A DNA stretch of 64,000 nucleotides from positions 62,001 to 126,000 of the forward strand of contig NZ_JSZO01000002.1 in the NCBI RefSeq assembly GCF_000801955.1, read 5' to 3'. Shown here one piece after another: positions 36,048 through 45,569 of the stretch. Every line of letters starts with the position of its first letter. Position 1 is the stretch's first letter. The translations under genes were made by a program, and so were the position numbers. The notes below the pieces were generated by a model. It was not told where the DNA came from. It searched no databases and worked only from the letters and a program-made list of their open reading frames with translations. The stretch comes from Ralstonia sp. A12 (GTDB lineage: Bacteria; Pseudomonadota; Gammaproteobacteria; Burkholderiales; Burkholderiaceae).

Positions 36048-37001
36048 TCAGGTGGTCTCCGGGTTCTTGGTGATACTGCTGGCTTCGCTGCTGGCCTGGA
36101 TTGGCTGTTCGGCCAGTGCCCAGGTGGCGGCATCCTGCTTGCCGTGCTCGGTGATGCTGCGCCAGCCCAGGCCGCGATACGGCTGAGTGGCATCCCACGG
36201 GATCGGGTCGCGCCTCGGTTGCGAGCCCGGCGCGGGCAGCGGGAACATCAACGAGCGCGCCGAGTGATGCGCGATGTGCCCGGTCATGTGGTGGTGTTCC
36301 TGGTGGATGTGTCCGTAGAACACCGTCACGTTCGGGTGCGGCATGAGCACGTCGACCACTTGCTGGCCGTCGCGCGTGGCCCAGTCCCATTGCGGGTACA
36401 GGTCAAACAGCGGCCGGTGCGTGAACACCACGATGGGCGTGTGCTCCGGCACCGAGCGCACGTCCGCCGCCAGCCACGCGAGTTGTGCCTCACCCACTTG
36501 CGCGCGCGGGTCCGATACGTTGTCGATGGCGATGAAGTGCACGCCCTTATGGTCGAACGAATAGTGCGTGCGGCCGAACAGTTCGATGTAGGCGGCGCCG
36601 TTGTCGAGCGAAGCGTCGTGCTCGCCGGGCATGTAATGCACCACCGGTACCGTGAGCTTGGCGGCAATGTCGCGGAATTCCAGCAGGCGCTTGCGGCGCT
36701 CGGCAGGGTCTTCGCTGATGTGGGTGAGGTCGCCCGTGAACACAACAAAATCCGGGGCGGGCGACAGGGCGTTCACGGCGGCAATCGCCTTGGGCAGCGT
36801 GCCGCGTGCGTCGGGGTTGGGTGCACCCTTGAAGCCCCAGTGGCAGTCCGATAGCTGCACGAAGTAGAAGTCCTCCTGCTTGGCGCCTGCTGCGCGCGTG
36901 GTGGCGGCCATCGCCTGCCAGCCAGGCAGGCCGGAGGCGTACACCAGACCGCCGACCGCGGCCAGTTGCAGAAACTGGCGTCGTCCGGGTTGCTTGCTCA
37001 T
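36048..37001 (-). CDS. Tat-exported metallophosphoesterase
   Basis: A 317-residue calcineurin-like phosphoesterase. A twin-arginine signal (GRRQFLQLAA, then a hydrophobic stretch to about residue 32) indicates Tat export of a folded protein. Metal-binding motifs are in order: SDCHWG (usual DxH), FTGDLTH (GDxxx), PGEHD (usual GNHD, with Glu for Asn), VVFTHRPL and YGHIHQEHHH. The substitution in the third motif may alter the active site. It is divergent from the ECF sigma gene and followed immediately by the cupredoxin gene. Substrate unknown. Confidence 0.9.
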   Translation of the reverse strand: MSKQPGRRQFLQLAAVGGLVYASGLPGWQAMAATTRAAGAKQEDFYFVQLSDCHWGFKGAPNPDARGTLPKAIAAVNALSPAPDFVVFTGDLTHISEDPAERRKRLLEFRDIAAKLTVPVVHYMPGEHDASLDNGAAYIELFGRTHYSFDHKGVHFIAIDNVSDPRAQVGEAQLAWLAADVRSVPEHTPIVVFTHRPLFDLYPQWDWATRDGQQVVDVLMPHPNVTVFYGHIHQEHHHMTGHIAHHSARSLMFPLPAPGSQPRRDPIPWDATQPYRGLGWRSITEHGKQDAATWALAEQPIQASSEASSITKNPETT

Positions 37002-37133
37002 GGGGTGTCCCCTGCGTTGGGTAGCTGATCCGGCGAGGTGGAGAGGAATGGAACGCCGGTCCTGCCTGTCATACCGGCCAGGGCCGCGGTGTATTCCAGG
37101 AAATGCGCGTTTCCACAAAATTTTTACGTGGCG

Positions 37134-37161
37134 GGAATAAACTGGATCGCACCCGGGTATA
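37134..37161 (+). promoter_or_regulatory. ECF-type promoter candidate
   Basis: GGAATAA at 37134-37140 and GGTATA at 37156-37161, spaced by 15 bp, resemble the -35 GGAAT/-10 pattern of ECF sigma promoters. It ends 26 bp before the sigma-factor start, where autoregulation would be expected. Confidence 0.4.
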
Positions 37162-37187
37162 CGGAGGTCAACCGCCTCCAGGCCGCC

Positions 37188-37838
37188 ATGTCCGACCTGT
37201 CAGACCCCACGCTCGAAATGCCCGCTGACGCCCAGCGCTTCGCTCAGGCGGTGCTGCCGCATGTCGATGCCGCCTATAACCTGGCGCGCTGGCTGTCGGG
37301 CGATGCGCAAGACGCCGACGACATCGTCCAGGAAGCCTGCCTGCGCGCGTTCCGGTTGTTTGGCGGATTCCGGGGCGGCGATGGGCGCCCGTGGCTGCTG
37401 GCGATCGTGCGCAACACGTGGTTTTCGGAATGCGCGCGCCGCAAGCAGGCACCGGCCCAACCGTGGAATGACGAAGCCGCTGCGGGCCAGACGACGGACG
37501 ACAGCGCCAGCTACGGCGTAGATCCCGCCGCGCTGCTCGCCCGTATCGACGATGTGCGCCGGGTGCATGCCGCGCTGGCGCAACTGCCGGTGCCGTATCG
37601 CGAGGTGCTCGTGCTGCGCGAGCTGGAAGACCTGCCGTATCGCGACATTGCCGCCGTGGTCGATGCGCCCATCGGTACGGTCATGTCGCGGCTGGCACGT
37701 GCGCGGCAGCAACTCGCGCGCCTGTTGACCGAAGACAACGCGCCACCGCGCACCAATGTCACGCCCATTCGATCGCCGGTCGGATCGTCGGCGGGAGGGA
37801 TGGGAAACAGCACCAAGGAGGCCCGCCATGAACTGTGA
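37188..37838 (+). CDS. ECF RNA polymerase sigma factor
   Basis: A 216-residue extracytoplasmic-function sigma factor. Region 2 spans about 15-85 (DAQDADDIVQEACLRAFRLFGGFRG, then RPWLLAIVRNTWF) and region 4 about 120-175 (LPVPYREVLVLRELEDLPYRDIAAVVDAPIGTVMSRLARAR in part). A Pro/Ser tail follows. The start at 37188 has no strong Shine-Dalgarno; the frame extends upstream to 37038. Its end overlaps the anti-sigma gene by 11 bases. The divergent phosphoesterase/cupredoxin pair may be part of its regulon. Confidence 0.92.
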   Translation: MSDLSDPTLEMPADAQRFAQAVLPHVDAAYNLARWLSGDAQDADDIVQEACLRAFRLFGGFRGGDGRPWLLAIVRNTWFSECARRKQAPAQPWNDEAAAGQTTDDSASYGVDPAALLARIDDVRRVHAALAQLPVPYREVLVLRELEDLPYRDIAAVVDAPIGTVMSRLARARQQLARLLTEDNAPPRTNVTPIRSPVGSSAGGMGNSTKEARHEL

Positions 37839-38661
37839 CGACATCCGCGCTCTACTGGCCGCGCGCGCCGATGGCGAACTCGGTGCGGCCGACAGCCTGC
37901 GCATGGAAACGCATCTGGGCACCTGCTCTGCCTGCACCGACGTTGCCACACGTCACGACGCCGTGGTGCGCACGCTGCGCCAGGGGCTGCGTGCGCCCGC
38001 GCTCTATATGAAAGCACCGGCCAGTTTGAGCGAGCGCGTGCTGCATACCGTGCGGGCGGAAGCGCAGGCCAAGGCAGGTGCGCGGCCGCAAGCGTCGCCC
38101 GTGCGTGCGCGGCCGCGGGCGGAATCCCCTTGGCAACGCCTTGCCGGATGGTTCACGACGCCCACCCGCGGGCTCGGTCTGGGCCTGGGGGCGGGCACGC
38201 TGGCTGCAGTGGCGCTGGGTGTGGGCGTGCTGGTCGGCCGGCCCGATACCGTTGCACTCACCGCACACGACATCACCGCCAGCCACGTGCGAGCGCTGCT
38301 GGGCGCACGCGAGACCGACGTGCTGTCGTCGGATCGCCACACGGTCAAACCATGGTTCAACGGCCGTATCGACTACGCGCCGCCGGTGACGGACCTGGCC
38401 ACGCGCGGCTTCCCGCTCATCGGCGGGCGGCTGGACTACATCGACGGCCGCCCCGTGGCAGTGCTGGTCTATCGCTCCGCGCAGCATCCGGTGGACCTGT
38501 ACGTACGCCCCGAGGCCGGCGCCGACACCGAGCCCGCCCTGCGCACCGAGCGCGGTTACCAGCTCCTGCACTGGCGCAACGCTGGTATGGGTTACTGGGC
38601 CATCACCGATGCCTCTGCAGACGTGGTGCAAGCGTTTGCGCGTGCCGTGCGCGGTAGCTGA
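37828..38661 (+). CDS. anti-sigma factor with zinc-finger (zf-HC2) domain
   Basis: A 277-residue membrane anti-sigma factor. The N-terminal ZAS domain holds the His-x3-Cys-x2-Cys zinc motif (ETHLGTCSACTD, near residues 26-36). One transmembrane segment lies near 112-134 (glycine-rich), followed by a periplasmic domain of about 140 residues. It should hold the ECF sigma inactive until an envelope signal is sensed. A strong AAGGAGG Shine-Dalgarno precedes the ATG, and the gene overlaps the sigma gene. Confidence 0.92.
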   Translation: MNCDDIRALLAARADGELGAADSLRMETHLGTCSACTDVATRHDAVVRTLRQGLRAPALYMKAPASLSERVLHTVRAEAQAKAGARPQASPVRARPRAESPWQRLAGWFTTPTRGLGLGLGAGTLAAVALGVGVLVGRPDTVALTAHDITASHVRALLGARETDVLSSDRHTVKPWFNGRIDYAPPVTDLATRGFPLIGGRLDYIDGRPVAVLVYRSAQHPVDLYVRPEAGADTEPALRTERGYQLLHWRNAGMGYWAITDASADVVQAFARAVRGS

Positions 38662-38798
38662 AACCGGCGTTTCTTTCGCGCGTTTGCGGAAAGCGCAACG
38701 CATGTGTGCCGTGTGCGCTTTCGCCGCACCTTGCCGGATGTCTTGAATGTTGCCCATGACTGGCACGGCAAGGACTTACCCGAATTTGTCTGCAAGCA

Positions 38799-38826
38799 CA
38801 AAGGTTTCGGTTCCTGTGGCCGATAC
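38799..38826 (+). promoter_or_regulatory. sigma-28 (FliA)-like promoter candidate
   Basis: CAAAGGTT at 38799-38806 and GCCGATAC at 38819-38826, separated by 12 bp, resemble the motility sigma consensus TAAAGTTT-N11-GCCGATAA. It lies 88 bp before the wspA start. The spacing is one base long, so this is a candidate only. Confidence 0.45.
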
Positions 38827-38913
38827 CTTCCTTTACCATTCAACACAGTTTTGTGGGGTGTGCTCTGCGAGCCGCTTCCATGTCTTCCCGGTATCTGTTT
38901 CATAGGTTTAAAC

Positions 38914-40590
38914 ATGGTTTCTGCGACGCCCCGCATCAGTAACGCAACCCTGGCAAGCATGCTTCGCGGCGGCCGGTTCTCACTCGGCAACCGCATCGTC
39001 TTCAGTTTTGGCGTGCTGTTCGTGTTGATGGTCATCATGGCAGCGGTGGCGTACGACCGCCTGCGCGTGATTGACGAAGAGGCCGTGAGCCTGGAGCGTG
39101 ATTCTGTGCCTGGGCTGTACCTGTCGACCTCGCTGCGTGCGGCCACGCGCAACAGCCACGCGACGCTCGAGCGCGCGCTGTTTGTCGACGCCGACGCCGC
39201 GACTGCTAACCGTGATCTCGAACGCGCCGCCCAGATCGCGCGAGATCTCGACCAGAACTCGACCGCTTACGAGTCCACCATCTACCGCGAAGACGATCGC
39301 CAACGTTTCCGGGCCTATCGCGCGGCGGTCGACAAGTACCTGGTGCTCTTCAACGAGGCGATGCAGTTGGCGCGCACGTCCAAGCCGGCGGCGCAGGCGG
39401 TTGTGCTGCGTTCCACGGCGGTCTGGGAAGAAGCGACCGGCCTCGTCGACAAGCTCGTCGCCGACAACCGCACCGTGGCCGATGAATCGGCGCGGCAGAT
39501 CCGCACCTCTGTGCAGGGCACCGAGGTGACGCTGGCCGTGGCGCTGGGTATGGTGCTGCTGGCGGCGCTGGTGCTCGGCTACATCCTGCACAAGGCGATT
39601 ACCGTGCCGATGGCGCGGCTGGTGCAGGTGCACGACAACATGCGCACCGGCAATCTGTCGGGGCGGCTGGACCTGCACCGCAGCGATGAATTCGGCACGC
39701 TGGAAGAAGGCTTCAACCGCATGGCCGAAGAGCTGGCGAGCCTGGTGTCGCAGGCGCAGAAGTCTTCGCTGCAGGTGACGACCTCGGTGGCCGAGATTGC
39801 CGCCACCTCCAAGGAGCAGCAGGCCACCGCTGCCGAGACTGCCGCCACTACCACCGAAATCGGCGCGACCTCGCGCGAGATCTTCGCCACCTCGCGCGAT
39901 CTGCTGCGCACCATGAACGAGGTGTCGACCGTGGCCGAGCAGTCCGCCACGCTGGCCGGTGCCAGCCAGAGCGGCCTCACCCGCATGGAAGACACCATGC
40001 GCGGCGTGATGGAAGCCGCGGGTTCGGTCAACGCCAAGCTGGCCATCCTCAACGAGAAGGCCACCAACATCAACCAGGTGGTGTCCACCATCACCAAGGT
40101 GGCGGACCAGACCAACCTGCTGTCGCTCAACGCCGCCATCGAGGCGGAAAAGGCGGGTGAATACGGCCGCGGCTTCGCGGTGGTTGCCACCGAGATCCGC
40201 CGCCTGGCCGATCAGACGGCCGTGGCCACCTACGACATCGAACAGACGGTCAAGGAAATCCAGTCTGCCGTGTCGGCCGGTGTGATGGGCATGGACAAGT
40301 TCTCGGAAGAGGTGCGGCGCGGCATGCGCGATGTGCAGCAGGTCGGCACGCAGCTCTCGCAGATCATTACCGAGGTGCAGACGCTGGCGCCGCGCTTCCA
40401 GATGGTGAACGAAGGCATGCAGACGCAGGCGACCGGCGCCGAGCAGATCACGCAGGCGCTGTCGCAGTTGTCGGAGGCCGCACAGCAGACGGCGGAATCG
40501 CTGCGCCAGTCGTCGCAGGCGATTGATGACCTGACGCTGGTGGCCAACCAGCTTCGTACCGGCGTGTCGCGTTTCAAGATCGAAGCCTGA
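38914..40590 (+). CDS. wspA: Wsp methyl-accepting chemoreceptor WspA
   Basis: A 558-residue transmembrane receptor. TM1 is near 27-48, a periplasmic four-helix-type sensor at about 49-190, TM2 near 195-217, a HAMP domain to about 275, then a long cytoplasmic signalling domain. The hairpin tip reads [45 protein letters not shown] (in part), which is the characteristic WspA version rather than the generic chemoreceptor tip. It senses surface contact or envelope state in Pseudomonas. First gene of a seven-gene wsp operon. Confidence 0.92.
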   Translation: MVSATPRISNATLASMLRGGRFSLGNRIVFSFGVLFVLMVIMAAVAYDRLRVIDEEAVSLERDSVPGLYLSTSLRAATRNSHATLERALFVDADAATANRDLERAAQIARDLDQNSTAYESTIYREDDRQRFRAYRAAVDKYLVLFNEAMQLARTSKPAAQAVVLRSTAVWEEATGLVDKLVADNRTVADESARQIRTSVQGTEVTLAVALGMVLLAALVLGYILHKAITVPMARLVQVHDNMRTGNLSGRLDLHRSDEFGTLEEGFNRMAEELASLVSQAQKSSLQVTTSVAEIAATSKEQQATAAETAATTTEIGATSREIFATSRDLLRTMNEVSTVAEQSATLAGASQSGLTRMEDTMRGVMEAAGSVNAKLAILNEKATNINQVVSTITKVADQTNLLSLNAAIEAEKAGEYGRGFAVVATEIRRLADQTAVATYDIEQTVKEIQSAVSAGVMGMDKFSEEVRRGMRDVQQVGTQLSQIITEVQTLAPRFQMVNEGMQTQATGAEQITQALSQLSEAAQQTAESLRQSSQAIDDLTLVANQLRTGVSRFKIEA

Positions 40591-40626
40591 CGTCTGCCGG
40601 AGTTTTTTGCTGTAGCGAGAATCGCC

Positions 40627-41103
40627 ATGCTTTACCTCCTGTTCGAACTCGATGGCGACCGCTATGCGCTCGATGTGGCGCAGATTGCCGAGGTGCTGCC
40701 GCTGGCCGCACCCAAGGCGATCCCCGGCGCGCCCGCGTGGGTTGCCGGGGTGATCGAGCGGCATGGCGTGCCGGTGCCGGTGATTGACGTGCCGCAGCTC
40801 GCGCTCGGGCGCCCAGCGCGGCCGCTGCGTTCCACGCGCCTGGTGCTGGTGCAGTACGAGGCACGCATGCAAGACCCCATGCGCGGCGATGCTGCACCGC
40901 TGCTCGGCCTGATCGTCGAGCATGCCACCCACACGCGCCGCATTGACGAAGCGCGTTTTGCCGACAGCGGCGTCGCCACCCCCAACGCGCGTTGGCTCGG
41001 GCCTGTTGCCAGCCTGGAGGGCGGCCTCGTGCAGCGCGTCGACGCACAGGCGATGCTCGATGCGCAGGCCCGTGCGCTGCTGTTTCCGGCCGCCGTTGCC
41101 TGA
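40627..41103 (+). CDS. wspB: Wsp CheW-like coupling protein WspB
   Basis: A 158-residue single CheW domain (ELDGDRYALDVAQIAEVLPL at the start, later GVPVPVIDVPQLALG). It should link the receptor WspA to the kinase WspE. It follows wspA by 36 bp and precedes wspC by 5 bp. Which CheW is WspB or WspD is decided by gene order. Confidence 0.9.
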   Translation: MLYLLFELDGDRYALDVAQIAEVLPLAAPKAIPGAPAWVAGVIERHGVPVPVIDVPQLALGRPARPLRSTRLVLVQYEARMQDPMRGDAAPLLGLIVEHATHTRRIDEARFADSGVATPNARWLGPVASLEGGLVQRVDAQAMLDAQARALLFPAAVA

Positions 41104-41108
41104 TCGTT

Positions 41109-42536
41109 ATGGTGGCCGTTGACCCCCGTTTTGAAGCCTGGCTCTCACACGAGACCGGTATTGATGCGCCGTCGCTCGGCGCGAATACGCTGGAGCGCGT
41201 GGTGCTGGACCGCACCCGCACCATGCTGGCCGCGCGCGGCATGTCGCAGGCCGTGGATGCGGCAGCGCTGGATGCGTACTGGCTGCGCCTGAACACCTCG
41301 CCCGAAGAGCGCCAGGCGCTGATCGAAGCGCTGGTGGTGCCCGAGACCTGGTTCTTCCGAGACCGCGAAGCCTTTGTCACGCTCACTCGACTGGCCAGCG
41401 AGAAGCTTGTGCGCGAGCCGATGCGTGTGCTGCGCATCCTGAGCGCACCGTGCTCGACCGGCGAGGAACCCTATTCCGCGGCGATGGCGCTGCTCGACGC
41501 GGGCATCGACCCCGCGCGCTTCACCATCGACGCGATCGACATCAGTGCGCGTGCGCTCGAAGCGGCCAAGCGCTCGGTCTATGGGCGCAACGCGTTTCGC
41601 GGCCATCCGCTCACCTTCCGCGACCGGCATTTCACCGAGGCCGAGGGCGGCTGGCAGTTGAACGACACCGTGCGCGGGCTGGTGCGCTTTACGCAGGCCA
41701 ACCTGTCGGATGCACCCGCTGAGGACACGCGCTACGACTTCATCTTTTGCCGCAACGTGCTCATTTACTTCCACCGCGATGCGCAGGACCAGGCGATCCG
41801 CCGGCTTGATGCGCAACTGGCGGAGGACGGGATGATCTTTGTCGGCCCGGCGGAGACCGGCCTGATGATGCGCCATGCCATGAGTTCCGCGCGCATTCCG
41901 TTGGCCTTTGCCTTCCAGCGCACGCCGGCGGGTGAGATGGGTGTGCGGACACCGCTGCCGTTTCGCCTGCCGCTGCCTCCGGAACTGCCAGCCGCGCTGC
42001 CGGTGGGTTTGCCCGGCATTACGCTGCCGACCGTGCCTGTGCGCCCGGTGGCGGCGCGCGTGCCCGCCGCCAAACCGGCCCCCGCGTTTGCAGCACGGCC
42101 CGCGGCGCTGACCGTACCTGCCATCCCCGTTCTTGACGCCGTGCTGCCCGAGCCGCCGACCTTGGCGGAAGCACGCCGGCTGGCCGATGCGGGCCGTTTT
42201 GACGAAGCCGAGCACGTGGCGCTGGAGATCGCCAACCTGCGCGCGCCCGAAGCCGATACGTTCTACCTGCTCGGCCTGATTGCCGATGCGCGTAGCCGCC
42301 ATACCGATGCCGGTGATTTCTACCGCAAGGCGCTGTACCTGGAACCGGCTCACTATGAGGCCCTGACCCACCTGGCCGCGCTGCTGGACGTGGCCGGCGA
42401 CACGGTGGGCGCGCGCCAGCTGATGCTGCGCGCGGAGCGGGCGCTGGCGCGCCAGGGTAGGGCGCCTTCCGGATCATCCGCACCATCCGAACCACCGCAG
42501 TACTCACGAGGAACGCATGGCGCACGCCGTCCATGA
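41109..42536 (+). CDS. wspC: Wsp CheR-type methyltransferase with TPR tail, WspC
   Basis: A 475-residue protein. The CheR methyltransferase domain fills about 1-280 and has LSAPCSTGEEPYSAAM (SAM-binding), IDAIDISARAL and the CheR signature FIFCRNVLIYF. It methylates WspA for adaptation. A Pro/Ala-rich linker (about 290-355) joins it to a C-terminal TPR region (about 360-455), as in WspC of Pseudomonas. The upstream in-frame start at 40992 overlaps wspB and is not used. It overlaps wspD by 20 bases. Confidence 0.92.
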   Translation: MVAVDPRFEAWLSHETGIDAPSLGANTLERVVLDRTRTMLAARGMSQAVDAAALDAYWLRLNTSPEERQALIEALVVPETWFFRDREAFVTLTRLASEKLVREPMRVLRILSAPCSTGEEPYSAAMALLDAGIDPARFTIDAIDISARALEAAKRSVYGRNAFRGHPLTFRDRHFTEAEGGWQLNDTVRGLVRFTQANLSDAPAEDTRYDFIFCRNVLIYFHRDAQDQAIRRLDAQLAEDGMIFVGPAETGLMMRHAMSSARIPLAFAFQRTPAGEMGVRTPLPFRLPLPPELPAALPVGLPGITLPTVPVRPVAARVPAAKPAPAFAARPAALTVPAIPVLDAVLPEPPTLAEARRLADAGRFDEAEHVALEIANLRAPEADTFYLLGLIADARSRHTDAGDFYRKALYLEPAHYEALTHLAALLDVAGDTVGARQLMLRAERALARQGRAPSGSSAPSEPPQYSRGTHGARRP

Positions 42537-43221
42537 CCACGCGGGCGTGACCACGCTCGTTGACGACTGCTGGAACCGCATCGGCACCCGCGGCGACCAC
42601 TCCTGCCCGCAGTTGCCGACGTACACGCGCTGCCTGAACTGCCCCGTTTTCGAGCAGGGCGCTGCAGCGCTGCTCGATCGCGCGCTGAGCCAGGACGATC
42701 TGGAAGCCGCCGCACGCGCCCATCGCAACGCCGCGCCATTGCGTGCACAAGACCAAGCCGACGCAGAGCTGGCCGTGCTCGTCTTCCGCATTGCCGACGA
42801 ATGGCTGGCGCTGCCGGCCACCGCACTGCGGCAGATCGACAAGCCACGCGCCATCCACTCGTTGCCGCATCGGCGCAATCGGGTGGTGCTGGGGCTGGTC
42901 AACATTCGCGGTGCGCTCACGGTGGCCGTGTCGCTGGGGGAGCTGCTCGGCCTGGACCGCTCGGGTGGCGGCAAGCACGCGAGCCGCAACGGCTATGCAC
43001 GCCTGCTGGTGGCAGCCCACCAGGATGAACCGGCAGTCTTCCCCGTTGATGAGGTGGAGGGCGTGCTGCGCTTTCCCGCGTCTGCCTTGCTGCCGGTGCC
43101 GTCCACTTTGACTTATGCCGCCACGGCGCACGCACGCGGTGTGCTGGCCTGGCGTGAGACAACGATCGGCCTGCTCGACGCCGATCGCCTGTTCGATTCG
43201 ATCGCCCGGAGCCTGCGATGA
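42517..43221 (+). CDS. wspD: Wsp CheW-like coupling protein WspD
   Basis: A 234-residue protein with an N-terminal extension of about 90 residues containing CPQLPTYTRCLNCPVF, a cysteine cluster seen in WspD, and a C-terminal CheW domain (VFRIADEWLALPATALRQI). It is the second coupling protein of the Wsp complex. An AGGA Shine-Dalgarno precedes the start, which lies inside the end of wspC; the stop overlaps wspE (ATGA). Confidence 0.92.
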   Translation: MAHAVHDHAGVTTLVDDCWNRIGTRGDHSCPQLPTYTRCLNCPVFEQGAAALLDRALSQDDLEAAARAHRNAAPLRAQDQADAELAVLVFRIADEWLALPATALRQIDKPRAIHSLPHRRNRVVLGLVNIRGALTVAVSLGELLGLDRSGGGKHASRNGYARLLVAAHQDEPAVFPVDEVEGVLRFPASALLPVPSTLTYAATAHARGVLAWRETTIGLLDADRLFDSIARSLR

Positions 43222-45569
43222 GCATGGATGACGATCTGGGCCGACAGTCGCTGCTCGCGCTGTTCCACGAAGAGGCGCAGACGCAGACACGCGTGCTGTC
43301 CACCGGCCTGCTGACGCTGGAGCGTGCGCCCACCGATGCCGCCGCGCTGGAAGCCTGCATGCGCGCCGCACATTCGCTCAAGGGTGCCGCGCGCATTATT
43401 GGCTTGCAGGACGGTGTGGATATCGCGCACCGCATGGAGGAGTGGTTCGTGGCCGCGCAGCGGGGGCAACTGGTGCTGACTGCCGCGCATGTTGATGTGC
43501 TGCTGCGTGGGACCGACCTGTTGCTGCGCGTGGGTCAGCCCGCTACCGCTGGGCAGGTGCCGCGCGCGGAGATCGATGCCGTGCTCGCCGCATTCTCTGC
43601 CGCCGACGGTGTTTCCGCCGCACCCACCGCTACAACGTTTGCTGACCCCGAGCAGGCCGCCGAAGACGCAACGCTGAAGGCCGCGATGGCCCTGCTGAAC
43701 GCTGAGGTGGCGGCCCTGTCTGCACCGGCGACACCACCGGAACCTCCGCCCGAACCCATCGCACCGGCGCCGCATCGTGCCTCTATCGGCACCACGCGCC
43801 CGGGTTCCCACGACGGACAACGCATGCTGCGCGTGCGGGCTGACAACCTCGACCGGCTGCTGAGCCTGTCGGGGGAATCGTTGGTGGAATCGCGCTGGCT
43901 TAAGCCGTTTGGTGAGTCGATGCTGCGCGTCAAACGCAGCCATCGCTCGACCACGCTGGCGCTCGATACGCTGTACGAAACGCTAGTCGAACGGTTGGAC
44001 CCGCATGCCGATGCCGACATGCACGCCGCGCTCAACGATGTGCGCCAGATGCTCGGTCACATGCAGCAGACGCTGGGCGAGCACATCGACGATCTCGACC
44101 GCTTCGACCGCCGCAGCACGCACCTCGCCCAGCAGCTTTACGACGAAGCCCTGCAATGCCGCATGCGCCCCTTTGGCGATGCCACGCACGCTTATCCGCG
44201 CGTGGTGCGTGATCTGGCGCGTTCGCTGGCCAAGCGCGTGCGCTTTGCCATCGTGGGGGAAGCCACGCAGGTCGATCGCGACATCCTCGACATGCTGGAT
44301 GCGCCGCTGGGTCACCTGCTGCGCAACGCCATCGACCATGGTGTGGAAACGCCCGAAGCCCGTGAGGCACAGGGCAAGCCGGCCGAGGCCAGCATCACGC
44401 TGGAGGCCCGCCACAGCGCCGGCAAGCTGCTGATTACCGTGGCCGATGACGGCGCGGGCATCGACCTGGAAGCCGTGCGTGCAGCGGTGGTGCGGCGCGG
44501 CTTGTCAGACGCCGATACGGCCAGCCGCCTGTCGGACCACGAACTGCTCGACTTCCTGCTGCTGCCGGGCTTCTCGATGCGTGAGCAGGTGACGGATCTG
44601 TCCGGGCGCGGTGTCGGGCTCGATGCCGTGCACGAGATGGTCAAGGCAGTGCGCGGCACCGTGCGCATCCAGACCGAGCCCGGGCGCGGCACGCGCTTTA
44701 TGCTGCAGTTGCCGCTCACGCTGTCGGTCATCCGCAGCCTGCTGGTGGATGTGGGCGGCGAGGCGTATGCGTTTCCGCTGGCCTACGTGCGGCGCACGCT
44801 GGAGTTGGCCCGCACCGAGATTGACATGCTCGAAGGGCAGCAGCACTTCCGTTTCGACGGCCGCCCGGTTGGGCTGGTGACGGCGCACCAATTGCTCGGC
44901 ACACAGCCGCTGGGCGAGGCGCGCGACAGCGTGCCGGTGGTTGTCATTGGCGAGGGTGCAGAGACTTACGGCATTGCCGTCGACCGCTTTCTGGGCGAGC
45001 GCATGCTGGTCGTGCAGCCGCTGGATGCGCGACTTGGCAAGGTGCGCGACATCGCCGCTGCGGCGCTGATGGAGAACGGCGATGCGGTGTTGATCGTCGA
45101 TGTGGATGACCTGCTGCGCTCGGTCGACAAGTTGGTGCGCGGCGGCCAGCTCGATAAGGTGCAGCGCGGGCAGGGCGTGGCCGTGCAGCACCGCAAGCAT
45201 GTGCTGGTGGTGGACGACTCGCTCACCGTGCGCGAGCTGGAGCGCAAGCTGCTGGAGAAGCGCGGCTACGCCGTCACCGTGGCGGTGGACGGCATGGATG
45301 GCTGGAACGCCCTGCGTGGCGCCCAGTTCGACCTCGTCGTCACCGACATCGACATGCCGCGCATGGACGGTATCGAGCTGGTCACGCTCATCAAGCGTGA
45401 TGCGGTGCTCAAGTCACTGCCAGTGATGGTCGTTTCCTACAAGGATCGTGAGGAGGATCGCCGCCGCGGGCTGGACGCCGGCGCCGACTACTACCTCGCC
45501 AAGGGCAGTTTCCACGATGAAGCACTGCTCGACGCGGTGCATGACCTGATTGGGGAGGCGCGGACATGA
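43218..45569 (+). CDS. wspE: Wsp hybrid CheA kinase with receiver domain, WspE
   Basis: A 783-residue histidine kinase-response regulator. The N-terminal HPt domain has the phosphoacceptor His in AHSLKGAARI (near 53). Then a Pro/Ala linker, the dimerisation region, the HATPase domain (LRNAIDHGVE, VADDGAGID, GRGVGLDAV), a CheW-like regulatory domain, and a C-terminal receiver (VLVVDDSLTVRELE, Asp in VVTDIDMPRMDG). It phosphorylates WspR and WspF. Overlaps its neighbours on both sides. Confidence 0.94.
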   Translation: MSMDDDLGRQSLLALFHEEAQTQTRVLSTGLLTLERAPTDAAALEACMRAAHSLKGAARIIGLQDGVDIAHRMEEWFVAAQRGQLVLTAAHVDVLLRGTDLLLRVGQPATAGQVPRAEIDAVLAAFSAADGVSAAPTATTFADPEQAAEDATLKAAMALLNAEVAALSAPATPPEPPPEPIAPAPHRASIGTTRPGSHDGQRMLRVRADNLDRLLSLSGESLVESRWLKPFGESMLRVKRSHRSTTLALDTLYETLVERLDPHADADMHAALNDVRQMLGHMQQTLGEHIDDLDRFDRRSTHLAQQLYDEALQCRMRPFGDATHAYPRVVRDLARSLAKRVRFAIVGEATQVDRDILDMLDAPLGHLLRNAIDHGVETPEAREAQGKPAEASITLEARHSAGKLLITVADDGAGIDLEAVRAAVVRRGLSDADTASRLSDHELLDFLLLPGFSMREQVTDLSGRGVGLDAVHEMVKAVRGTVRIQTEPGRGTRFMLQLPLTLSVIRSLLVDVGGEAYAFPLAYVRRTLELARTEIDMLEGQQHFRFDGRPVGLVTAHQLLGTQPLGEARDSVPVVVIGEGAETYGIAVDRFLGERMLVVQPLDARLGKVRDIAAAALMENGDAVLIVDVDDLLRSVDKLVRGGQLDKVQRGQGVAVQHRKHVLVVDDSLTVRELERKLLEKRGYAVTVAVDGMDGWNALRGAQFDLVVTDIDMPRMDGIELVTLIKRDAVLKSLPVMVVSYKDREEDRRRGLDAGADYYLAKGSFHDEALLDAVHDLIGEART

